Source of the DNA: Actomonas aquatica
GTDB lineage: Bacteria; Verrucomicrobiota; Verrucomicrobiia; Opitutales; Opitutaceae
Reading direction: 5' to 3'
Length of the DNA: 64,000 nucleotides
Assembly (NCBI RefSeq): GCF_019679435.2
Contig: NZ_CP139781.1
Coordinates: 1,984,001-2,048,000, forward strand
Of this stretch, positions 36,463-43,882 are shown in pieces (position 1 is the stretch's first letter; each line of letters begins with the position of its first letter). Made by a program: the position numbers and the translations under genes. The notes below the pieces were generated by a model. The model was not told the origin of the DNA and did not search any database. It saw nothing but the letters and a program-made list of their open reading frames with translations.

Positions 36463-38373
36463 ATGAATCCGAACCAACTCCTTCAGCGCGCCTTCACGGC
36501 TCACCGCGCCGGCCAACTCGCCGCCGCCGCCCGCGACTACGCCCAACTGCGTCGCATCGCCGCCACGTCCTTCGACGTTTGGCACCTCTCCGGCACGCTC
36601 GAGCTGCAACGCGATAACCCGCGCCTCGCCGCCGACTTCCTGACCCGCGCCCGCCAGCTCAACCCCCGCGACGCGCAGTGCGCCTTTCGCCACGGCCTCG
36701 CCCTTCAGGCCCTCGGCCAACTTCCCGCCGCCATCGAGGCCTATCGCCACACCGTTTCCCTCGATCCGGCCCACGCCGATGCCCACGACCGCCTCGGCGC
36801 CCTCGCTCTCGCCACCACCGGCCACGCCGACGCCGTGCCGCACTTTCGCGCCGCCACGCAGGCCAAACCCGATTGGCCGCAACCGTGGTGCAACCTCGGC
36901 ATCACCCTCACCTACACCGGCGACTTCGACGCCGCCCGCCACGCCCTCGATCGCGCCCTCGCGCTCGATCCCGCATTGGCCAAAGCCCACACCGCCCGCG
37001 GCCTCCTCCTCCAGCAGACCTACGACCTGCCCGCCGCCGCCGAAGCCTTCGGCGCCGCCCTCGCCCGCAACCCGCAGGACCTCGAAGCCCGCAGCGGCCG
37101 CCTGCTCACCCTGCACTACCTCGACGACGTCAGCGCCGAGCAACTCGCCGCCGAACACCGCGCCTACGGCGACCAACTCGCGCCGCTCGAGGACCGCATC
37201 ACCGCCGCCCTCCAACCCGCCCCGTTCGCCACACCGCCGACCCGCCTGCGCATCGGTTTCGTCTCGCAGGACTTTCGCCGCCACTCCGTCGCGTGGTTCA
37301 TGCTGCCCCTGCTCCAGCACCTCGACCGCGACCAGTTTGAGGTCTGCCTCTTCCACGACCACGCCATCGAAGACGACATCTCCCAACAACTCCGCGGCCT
37401 CGCCGACCATTGGGAAAACCTCCACGGCCAGCCCGACGTCACCGTCGTCGCCCGCCTGCGCGCCGCCCGTCTCGACCTCGCCATCGACCTCGCCGGTCAC
37501 ACCGGCATCAACCGGCTCGGCGTCTTCGCCCAACGCGTCGCCCCCGTCCAGATTTCCTACCTCGGTTACCCCAACACCACCGGCCTTCGCGCCATGGATT
37601 ACCGGCTCGTCGACGCCCACACCGACCCCGCCCCCCCCGCAGTCGATGCCCGCGCCAGCGAAACCCTCCTGCGCTTCGCCGACACCCTCTGGGCCTACGC
37701 CCCGCCCCCCGCCAGCCCGGCCGTCTCGCCGCCGCCCGTCACGACCGCACCCGACCGCACGCCCACCTTTGGCTCCTTCAACGCGCTCACCAAAGTCAGC
37801 GACGCCACCGTCGCGCTCTGGGCCCGCCTGCTCGACCAAGTCCCCGGCAGCCGCCTCGTCCTCAAGAGCGCCGGTTTGGAGCAACTTGACCTCGCCCGCC
37901 AGGTTCGCGCCCGCTTTGCCGCCCACGGCATCAACGTAGAACGCCTCCGCCTGCTCGGCCGCACGCCCGACTCCACCAGCCACCTCGACCTCTACCGCGA
38001 GATCGACATCGCGCTCGACCCCTTGCCCTACCACGGCACCACCACCACCTGCGAAGCGCTCTGGATGGGCCGCCCCGTGGTGACCCTCGCCGGCGACCGC
38101 CACGCCAACCGCGTCGGCGTCTCCCTCCTCCACGCCCTCGGCCACCCCGAATGGATCGCCACCGACGAGTCGGACTACCTGCGCATCGCCACTGACCTCG
38201 TGCGTGACCGCGCCGCCCTGGCGAGCACCAGCGTCCAACTGCGCGGCGAGCTGCAAGCCAGCGCGCTCATGGATCATCGCAGCCAAGCCGCCAAATTTGG
38301 CCAAGCGCTGCAAACCTGCTGGCGCACCACCCACCAACTCCCCGCGCCCCCCGGCACCACCCAAGCCGCCTAA
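36463..38373 (+). CDS. SPINDLY/OGT-like (GT41) glycosyltransferase with N-terminal TPRs, copy 2
   Basis: 636 aa, a close tandem paralogue of the preceding gene: TPRs to about residue 250, then RIGFVSQDFRRHSVAWFMLP, YLGYPNTTGLRAMDYR, FNALTKVSDATVALW and DPLPYHGTTTTCEALWMGRP. The two share long identical runs, suggesting duplication, yet differ enough (TPR region, loops) to have separate substrates. It starts 42 bp after copy 1, so they form an operon. Cytoplasmic protein O-glycosylation is known for this fold; target and sugar donor are inferred (flagellin; possibly NDP-heptose from the genes downstream). Confidence 0.85.
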   Translation: MNPNQLLQRAFTAHRAGQLAAAARDYAQLRRIAATSFDVWHLSGTLELQRDNPRLAADFLTRARQLNPRDAQCAFRHGLALQALGQLPAAIEAYRHTVSLDPAHADAHDRLGALALATTGHADAVPHFRAATQAKPDWPQPWCNLGITLTYTGDFDAARHALDRALALDPALAKAHTARGLLLQQTYDLPAAAEAFGAALARNPQDLEARSGRLLTLHYLDDVSAEQLAAEHRAYGDQLAPLEDRITAALQPAPFATPPTRLRIGFVSQDFRRHSVAWFMLPLLQHLDRDQFEVCLFHDHAIEDDISQQLRGLADHWENLHGQPDVTVVARLRAARLDLAIDLAGHTGINRLGVFAQRVAPVQISYLGYPNTTGLRAMDYRLVDAHTDPAPPAVDARASETLLRFADTLWAYAPPPASPAVSPPPVTTAPDRTPTFGSFNALTKVSDATVALWARLLDQVPGSRLVLKSAGLEQLDLARQVRARFAAHGINVERLRLLGRTPDSTSHLDLYREIDIALDPLPYHGTTTTCEALWMGRPVVTLAGDRHANRVGVSLLHALGHPEWIATDESDYLRIATDLVRDRAALASTSVQLRGELQASALMDHRSQAAKFGQALQTCWRTTHQLPAPPGTTQAA

Positions 38374-38472
38374 GGGAACCGCGCGGAACGCCCACAACCG
38401 CGACGTAGGCCGCGAGCTCGCTCGCGCTAAGCCTGCCCCCCGCCCGCCGCCCTCGACGCCGTCCGGAGGCCG

Positions 38473-38501
38473 GCGTCCACCTCGGAAACCCAGGTGGACG
38501 C
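38473..38501. terminator. Hairpin after the OGT-like pair
   Basis: GCGTCCACCT (38473-38482) pairs with AGGTGGACGC (38492-38501) around a 9-nt loop. It lies 100 bp after the glycosyltransferase stop, just before the triplicated repeat block. No T-tract; may be a REP-like element. Confidence 0.45.
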
Positions 38502-38717
38502 GGACGTCCCGGCCGCGTTAGCCCTGCCCCTCCGCAACCATCCCCTGATACCGAGACCGAGTGGCAGAGCGTTTTTAACGCAAAGACCGCAAAGCAGATC
38601 GCAAAGGCCACTCCACCGCAACGCGGGCGACACGCCCGCGGCTACAATCTCAAGCTGGATGTAGCAGCGGCCGTCTCGGCCGCTCACGTCGGACCGGCCA
38701 CCATTCCCCGGCCTCAC

Positions 38718-38738
38718 GTGTCACCCATTAGGTGACAC
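38718..38738. promoter_or_regulatory. Inverted repeat GTGTCACC-CATTA-GGTGACAC, copy 1
   Basis: Perfect 8-bp arms around CATTA. Identical copies are at 38988-39008 and 39259-39279, one per repeat unit. The inner 19 bp share the skeleton TGTCAC-N2-ATTA-N-GTGACA with the two palindromes before hldE (43721, 43777). Operator-like, but it may be part of a mobile repeat. Confidence 0.5.
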
Positions 38739-38987
38739 TTTTACATTTCGCGGTCTCCCGTGGCTACGAGCGTGAGCGAGTGGCAGCCCTGCCCCTCCGC
38801 AACCATCCCCTGATACCGAGACCGAGTGGCAGAGCGTTTTTAACGCAAAGACCGCAAAGGCCGCAGAGATCGCAAAGGCCCTTCCACCGCAACGCGGGCG
38901 ACACGCCCGCGGCTACACTCTCCGGCTGGATGTAGCAGCGGCCGTCTCGGACGCTCACGTCGGACCGGCCACCATTCCTCGCCCCAC

Positions 38988-39008
38988 GTGTCACCCATTA
39001 GGTGACAC
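38988..39008. promoter_or_regulatory. Inverted repeat GTGTCACC-CATTA-GGTGACAC, copy 2
   Basis: Second identical copy, in the second 270-bp unit, 270 bp from the first. Confidence 0.5.
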
Positions 39009-39258
39009 TTTTACATTTCGCGGTCTCCCGTGGCTACGAGCGTGAGCGAGTGGCAGCCCTGCCTCTTCGCCGCCATCGCCGGATACCGAGACCGAGCGGC
39101 AGAGTGTTTTTAACGCAAAGGCCGCAAAGGACGCAGAGACCGCAAAGGCCACTCCACCGCAACGCGGGCGACACGCCCGCGGCTACAATCTCAAGCTGGA
39201 TGTAGCAGCGGCCGTGTCGGCCGCTCACGTCGGACCGGCCACCATTCCCCGGCCTCAC

Positions 39259-39279
39259 GTGTCACCCATTAGGTGACAC
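39259..39279. promoter_or_regulatory. Inverted repeat GTGTCACC-CATTA-GGTGACAC, copy 3
   Basis: Third identical copy, about 250 bp upstream of the sigma-54 promoter at 39525. This is in the usual distance range for an enhancer-binding site, although nothing ties it to an NtrC-type activator. Confidence 0.5.
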
Positions 39280-39524
39280 TTTTACATTTCGCGGTCTCCC
39301 GTGGCTACGATCGTGAGCGAGTGGCAGCCCTGTCTCTTCGCTTCCTCTCCGCCTCCCTATCGCCTCCTCTCCGCCTCTGCTTCGCCACCCCCTCCGCCCC
39401 CCCGGGCAAATCCTGCCGCTTCCACCTCACCGTCCCCTCCTACCTACCCTTCCCGCGTCGCCCTTCAACTCCTTTCATTTTCTTTCACTTATCCCGCAAC
39501 ACCTTACGCGACGCCTCCGAACTA

Positions 39525-39540
39525 TGGCACCCGGATTGCA
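39525..39540 (+). promoter_or_regulatory. Sigma-54 promoter before the third OGT-like gene
   Basis: TGGCACCCGGATTGCA matches the sigma-54 consensus TGGCAC-N5-TTGCA at every defined base. The predicted transcript start is near 39551, only about 4 nt before the ATG at 39555, so the message would be nearly leaderless or the true start codon lies at 39561 or further in. Confidence 0.75.
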
Positions 39541-39554
39541 TAACCCGACGGACC

Positions 39555-41888
39555 ATGACCATGCCCGTCGCCGCCACCGCTCCCCAGGCCACCCGCGCGC
39601 CCTCCTCGACGTCCTCCGTTGCCGACCACTTCACGGCTGCGCTTGAGGCCGCCATCGCTGCCCCCACCGACTCCGCCGCCCTTTCCGCGTTCCGCGCCGC
39701 CCGCCTCGAACTGGCGCAGGCCGTCGCCGAGCTTGCCCCCACCGAGCTGCAGTCCCCTCTTGCCACCGCCGCCCGGTCTGCCGTCACCGCCCTCTGCGCC
39801 TCCGGTCTGCTCGATCTCGCTCCCGAACCTGCCGAGACCGCCCTCCTCGCCGAGCTCCATCCGCGCCAGTGGAACCAACTCCTCGCCGGCATGCTGCTCA
39901 CCGCCGCCTGGCGCTGGGACGCCGCCCCCAGTTTCGACGATGTGCCCAACGACCTCTGGGGCCTCTTCGCCCGCTGGTCCCTCCTGCCCGTCCAAAGCTT
40001 TACCCAACTCGGTGACGCCCAACGTTACGCCGACGCCCAACTCCCTCGCCTCGAATCCCTCGCCAAGTGGGTCGAACGCAACTGGGGCTCCGCCGCCGTG
40101 CGCGCCGCCACTCAGGCCTACCTCGCGACCAGCAACAGCATCCCGCTCTACTTCAGCGCCGGCGACCTGCGCCGCCACGCCGAAGCCCGTGGCCGCATCC
40201 TCCAGCGCGCCTTCAACACCGATCCCGCCGGCACAATCCGCCCCGAGGCCTTCGAGCGCTACGGCCGTCCGCTGCGCATCGGTTTTGTGAACCGCCACTT
40301 CGGTTCCCAGACCGAGACCTACACCACGCTGCCCACCTTCGAGCACCTCGATCCCGAGCGCTACGAACTCGTGCTCTTCAGCCTGCACGAGAACGGCTCC
40401 ACGCTGGAGAACCATTGCCGCAGCCGTGCCACCGAGTTCCACGTGCTGCCCGCCGACGACGTGCCCGCTCAGGTCGAAACCATCCGCCTCGCCGCCGTCG
40501 ACGTGCTCGTCTTCGGCACCAACGTCACCGCCGTCGTCAACGAAGTCACCCGCCTCGCCACCCACCGCATGGCGCCGCTCCAGGTGGTCAACAACTCCTC
40601 CTGCATCACCTCCGGCCTGCCCGAGGTCGACGTCTACGTGTCCGGCGATCTCACCGAAATCACCGACGCCGCCCGCCAATTCTCCGAGCGCCTCGCGCTC
40701 CTCCCCGGCCCGGCTCACGCCTTCAACTACGAGGCCGACGCCGAGGAACCGACCACTTCTCCGACGCGCGCCGACTACGGCATCGCCGATGATGCCCTGC
40801 TCTTCGTCTCCGCGGCCAACTACTACAAACTGGTCCCCGAGATTCAGCACACCTGGGCCAAGCTCCTCACCGCCCACCCGACCGCGCACCTGCTCGTCCA
40901 CCCCTTCAATCCCAACTGGTCGTCCTCCTACCCGATGGAGCGTTTCCGCGCCGAGTTCGACGCCGTGCTCGCCGCCCACGGCGTGACTGCCGACCGTCTC
41001 ACGATTTCGGATACGTTCTTCCCGTCCCGCACCGACGTGAAGCAGCTGCTCGCCCTCGGCGACATCTACTTGGACACCTTCCCCTTCTCCGGCGTCAACT
41101 CCCTCGTCGATCCCCTCGAGCTCGGCCTGCCGGTCGTCGCCTGGGACGGCGAAACCTTCCGCTCCCGCATGGCCGGCGCCCTCCTGCGTCAGCTCGAGCT
41201 GCCCGAGTTCATCGCCACCGACGAAGCGAGCTACCTCCAGATCGTCTGGCAACTCGCCACCGATCCCGCGCACCGCGCGACCACCGCGCAGCGCATCCAA
41301 AACGCCATGCACGGCGCCCCGCTCTTCCTCGATCCGTTGGCCGCCTCCGACGCCTTCGGCGCGCTCATGGAACAGGCCTACGACGACCTCGCCACCCAAG
41401 GTGTCCGCCCCTTCACCAAGCAGGCCGACCGCGTCATCCAAGTCGACCGCGACATCGACGTCGCCGCCCTCCTCGCCGAAGCCAAGTCCGCCGCCGAGAT
41501 CTACGACTTCGAAGGTGTGCTCACCGCCACCCGCGCCATCCTCGCCGTGCGACCCAACCACCCTGAGGCTCGCCGCGCTCACGCCCGCGCCCTGCTGGAA
41601 ACGCACCGTGCCGACCGCGCCACCACTTACTTCCTCTCCAGCCTGCAAGGCGCCGAAGAGGACGCGACCATCTGGTTCGACGTCGCCCGCGCGCTCCACG
41701 CCAGCGGTGACACCGCCCAGGCCCTCGCCGCCCTCGAAGCCAGCCTGCGCCTCGATGCCGGCAACCTCGAAGGCTGGATCATGATGGCCGACCTCGCCGA
41801 CGCCGCCGGTTCCACCGACATCGCCGAAGAAGCCCGCAACGTCGCCCGCCAACTCGCCCCCGAAGACCCGCGCCTCGCGGCAGCCTGA
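39555..41888 (+). CDS. OGT/HMW1C-like glycosyltransferase with C-terminal TPRs
   Basis: 777 aa from the ATG at 39555; the frame extends upstream into the repeat block but that part is non-coding. Residues 1-230 are helical without clear TPRs. The catalytic region has RIGFVNRHFGSQTETYTTLP, a nucleotide-sugar-binding segment DTFPFSGVNSLVDPLELGLP, and the HMW1C/OGT-like VAWDGETFRSRMAGALLRQL. The last ~150 residues are TPR-like (TTYFLSSLQGAEEDATIWFD). It is a distant relative of the two upstream copies with domains in the opposite order. The sigma-54 promoter places it with the flagellar genes; flagellin is the inferred substrate. Confidence 0.8.
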   Translation: MTMPVAATAPQATRAPSSTSSVADHFTAALEAAIAAPTDSAALSAFRAARLELAQAVAELAPTELQSPLATAARSAVTALCASGLLDLAPEPAETALLAELHPRQWNQLLAGMLLTAAWRWDAAPSFDDVPNDLWGLFARWSLLPVQSFTQLGDAQRYADAQLPRLESLAKWVERNWGSAAVRAATQAYLATSNSIPLYFSAGDLRRHAEARGRILQRAFNTDPAGTIRPEAFERYGRPLRIGFVNRHFGSQTETYTTLPTFEHLDPERYELVLFSLHENGSTLENHCRSRATEFHVLPADDVPAQVETIRLAAVDVLVFGTNVTAVVNEVTRLATHRMAPLQVVNNSSCITSGLPEVDVYVSGDLTEITDAARQFSERLALLPGPAHAFNYEADAEEPTTSPTRADYGIADDALLFVSAANYYKLVPEIQHTWAKLLTAHPTAHLLVHPFNPNWSSSYPMERFRAEFDAVLAAHGVTADRLTISDTFFPSRTDVKQLLALGDIYLDTFPFSGVNSLVDPLELGLPVVAWDGETFRSRMAGALLRQLELPEFIATDEASYLQIVWQLATDPAHRATTAQRIQNAMHGAPLFLDPLAASDAFGALMEQAYDDLATQGVRPFTKQADRVIQVDRDIDVAALLAEAKSAAEIYDFEGVLTATRAILAVRPNHPEARRAHARALLETHRADRATTYFLSSLQGAEEDATIWFDVARALHASGDTAQALAALEASLRLDAGNLEGWIMMADLADAAGSTDIAEEARNVARQLAPEDPRLAAA

Positions 41889-41890
41889 GC

Positions 41891-41991
41891 CAAGTAAGAA
41901 GTGAGAAGTCCGAAGTAAGAAGTCACTCGACCTCCTCTGCCTCTCCACTGCCTCCCACTTCTTACTTCATACTTCCCACTTTATACTTATT
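41891..41991. repeat. Inverted pair of heptamer arrays before gmhA
   Basis: Left arm 41891-41925: five exact heptamers, AAGTNN preceded by C or G (GAAGTNN form). Right arm 41957-41991: five exact heptamers ACTTNNN, the first three ACTTCNN. The core between them is 31 bp, C/T-rich. The design is nearly the same as at 2988-3094, about 39 kb away. Confidence 0.85.
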
Positions 41992-41998
41992 CGCACCA

Positions 41999-42616
41999 AT
42001 GCCTCCGCAAACGCTCACTGACTCCCGCTCCGCCACCGCCGCTTCCTCCGGTCCGTTGCCGTTTTTCGTCACCCGCTACCATGAGGTCATGCGGCAGAGT
42101 TTTGACTCCCCGGCGTGGTATCTGGTCGAGCCGCTCGCCGAGGCGCTCATGCAGGCGTGGCTCAGCCAGCGGCAGGTGTTCCTCTGCGGCAACGGCGGCA
42201 GCGCGACCAACGCCGCCCACATGGCCAACGACCTCATGCTCGGGCTCACCTCCACCAAGCGCGGCGGCATTCGCGCCCACGCCCTTTCGGCCAACCCCGC
42301 CGTCATGACCTGCCTCGGCAACGACGTGGGTTACGACAACATCTTCGCCCACCAGCTCTCGACCCTGTCCCAGCCCGGCGACCTGCTCATCGCCTTCTCC
42401 GGCTCCGGCAACTCGCCCAACATCGTCAAGGCCATCACCACCGCCAAACAACGCGGACTCGATACCTGGGCTATCCTCGGTTTCGACGGCGGCGCCACCC
42501 GCGAGCTGGCCGACCACGCCCTGCACTTCGCCGTCAACGACATGCAGATCGCCGAAGACCTGCAGACCATCGTCGGTCACATGGTCGCCCAACACCTCAA
42601 CCAAATCGCCCGCTAA
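41999..42616 (+). CDS. gmhA: Sedoheptulose-7-phosphate isomerase-like SIS protein (GmhA)
   Basis: 205 aa, SIS-fold isomerase. Signature CGNGGSATNAAHMANDL (residues ~61-77), the phosphate-binding loop AFSGSGNSPNIVKAI and a C-terminal EDLQTIVGHMVAQHL. GmhA converts sedoheptulose 7-phosphate to D-glycero-D-manno-heptose 7-phosphate, the first step of NDP-heptose synthesis. hldE-like and gmhB-like genes are 1.3 and 4.2 kb downstream on the same strand, completing the set. In this setting the heptose may feed flagellar glycosylation, LPS core, or both. Confidence 0.88.
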   Translation: MPPQTLTDSRSATAASSGPLPFFVTRYHEVMRQSFDSPAWYLVEPLAEALMQAWLSQRQVFLCGNGGSATNAAHMANDLMLGLTSTKRGGIRAHALSANPAVMTCLGNDVGYDNIFAHQLSTLSQPGDLLIAFSGSGNSPNIVKAITTAKQRGLDTWAILGFDGGATRELADHALHFAVNDMQIAEDLQTIVGHMVAQHLNQIAR

Positions 42617-42641
42617 CCCCACCCCTTCGTTTCCGTCCGTC

Positions 42642-43637
42642 ATGGCCAAGATCGCGATCATCGGCAGCAACTCCTTTTCCGGCGCTTCCTTCGCCGCTCA
42701 TTGCCTCCGCGAGGGCCACGAGGTGCTCGGCCTGAGCCGCTCCGCCGAGCCCGCGCGCTGCTTCCTGCCCTACCGTTGGCTCGACCCCGACGCCCAGGCC
42801 CGTTGGCACTTCACCCAGGCCGATCTCAACCACGACCTCGACACCGCCATGACCGCGCTCGACGGCTTTAAACCCGCCGCCGTGGTCAACTTCGCCGCTC
42901 AGGGCATGGTCGCCCAAAGTTGGGAGCAACCGCTCGATTGGTATCGCACCAACGTCATGGGTCAGGTCGCCCTGCACGACCGCCTGCGCCATGCCGACTG
43001 GTTGGAAAAATACGTGCACATCGGCACCCCCGAAGTTTACGGCAGCACCTCCGGGTCCATCGACGAGACCGCGCCCTTCAATCCGTCGACCCCCTACGCC
43101 GCCTCCCGCGCCGCCTGCGACCTGCACCTGCGCACCTTCCTCGCGCAGCACAAATTCCCCGTCGTCTGGACCCGCGCCGCCAACGTCTACGGCCCCGGCC
43201 AACAACTCTACCGCATCCTGCCCCGCACCGCCCTCTTCATCAAACTGGGCCACCAACTCCAACTGCACGGCGGTGGCCACAGCGTGCGTTCCTTCATTCA
43301 CATCGACGACGTCGCCGCCGCCACCCTCGCCATCGCGCTGCGCGCGCCCGCCGGCGAGTGTTACCACCTTTCGACCGATCGTTTCGTCTCGATCCGCGAA
43401 CTCGTTGAACTCGTCTGCCGCGAAATGGGCGCCGACTTCAACACCGTCGTCAACGTCACCGAAGACCGCCCCGGCAAAGACGCCGCCTACCTGCTCGATT
43501 CGACCAAGGTGCGCACGACCCTCGGCTGGGAGCCGACCGTGAGTCTCGAGGACGGCGTGCGCCAGACCATCGCCTGGATCAACGACCAGTTCGAGGAGAT
43601 CTCGTCTCAGGAATTTAACTACATCCACAAAGCCTAA
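42642..43637 (+). CDS. SDR-family nucleotide-sugar epimerase/dehydratase, active-site Lys replaced by Arg
   Basis: 331 aa, extended SDR related to dTDP-glucose 4,6-dehydratase and GDP-mannose dehydratase. Rossmann motif IIGSNSFSGASFAAH, a serine/threonine-containing GTPEVYGSTSG, and the catalytic segment TPYAASRAACD. In this segment the usual YxxxK is YxxxR, so the conserved Lys is replaced by Arg. The C-terminal substrate domain (RPGKDAAYLLDSTKVRTTLG) is intact. It sits between gmhA and hldE, so an NDP-heptose is a plausible substrate. Either the Arg supports catalysis or activity is altered. Confidence 0.8.
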   Translation: MAKIAIIGSNSFSGASFAAHCLREGHEVLGLSRSAEPARCFLPYRWLDPDAQARWHFTQADLNHDLDTAMTALDGFKPAAVVNFAAQGMVAQSWEQPLDWYRTNVMGQVALHDRLRHADWLEKYVHIGTPEVYGSTSGSIDETAPFNPSTPYAASRAACDLHLRTFLAQHKFPVVWTRAANVYGPGQQLYRILPRTALFIKLGHQLQLHGGGHSVRSFIHIDDVAAATLAIALRAPAGECYHLSTDRFVSIRELVELVCREMGADFNTVVNVTEDRPGKDAAYLLDSTKVRTTLGWEPTVSLEDGVRQTIAWINDQFEEISSQEFNYIHKA

Positions 43638-43720
43638 GACCGCCCGTTCCGCATGGCCTTCCGTCGCCCAAACCATCCCTGCGCCCAACGCCACCTTAGC
43701 CCGAACCTCTTCCCGCCAAC

Positions 43721-43739
43721 TGTCACGTATTACGTGACA
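43721..43739. promoter_or_regulatory. 19-bp palindrome TGTCACGTATTACGTGACA, copy 1
   Basis: Perfect 9-bp arms around a single central T. It is in the 245-bp gap upstream of hldE. An identical second copy is centred 56 bp further on. Typical of a dimeric repressor or activator site; the regulator is unknown. Confidence 0.6.
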
Positions 43740-43776
43740 ACTACCACCGTCCTACCGCCGCCCCTCTTTCACACAC

Positions 43777-43795
43777 TGTCACGTATTACGTGACA
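43777..43795. promoter_or_regulatory. 19-bp palindrome TGTCACGTATTACGTGACA, copy 2
   Basis: Identical to copy 1, 88 bp before the hldE ATG. Shares the TGTCAC-N2-ATTA-N-GTGACA skeleton with three sites in the triplicated repeat upstream of the third OGT-like gene. Confidence 0.6.
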
Positions 43796-43882
43796 AACTC
43801 CCCGGCCTCTTTCGCCCCTCCTCACTCCTCGTAATACGCTCCGTTCTCGAAGCACTCGTCCAGATTCACCGCCCGTTCCGCC

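Larger units (their letters stand above)
38521..39326. repeat. Three tandem copies of a ~270-bp non-coding unit
   Basis: Copies at 38521-38785 (265 bp), 38786-39055 (270 bp) and 39056-39326 (271 bp), with part of a fourth continuing to about 39345. Each contains, in order: a period-9 tract of CGCAAAGNN units, a hairpin CGCGGGCG-ACA-CGCCCGCG followed by GCTACA, a palindrome AGCGGCCGTCTCGGCCGCT, and the 21-bp inverted repeat GTGTCACC-CATTA-GGTGACAC. Frames through it are short, shared by all copies only because of the repetition, and judged non-coding. It fills most of the gap between two glycosyltransferase genes. Confidence 0.9.

Noticed and set aside
38732..39333. Repeated short frames starting VTLLHFAVSRGYERERVAAL-like in each 270-bp unit
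   Set aside because: They exist only because the unit is repeated, run through palindromes, and have no ribosome site or family match.
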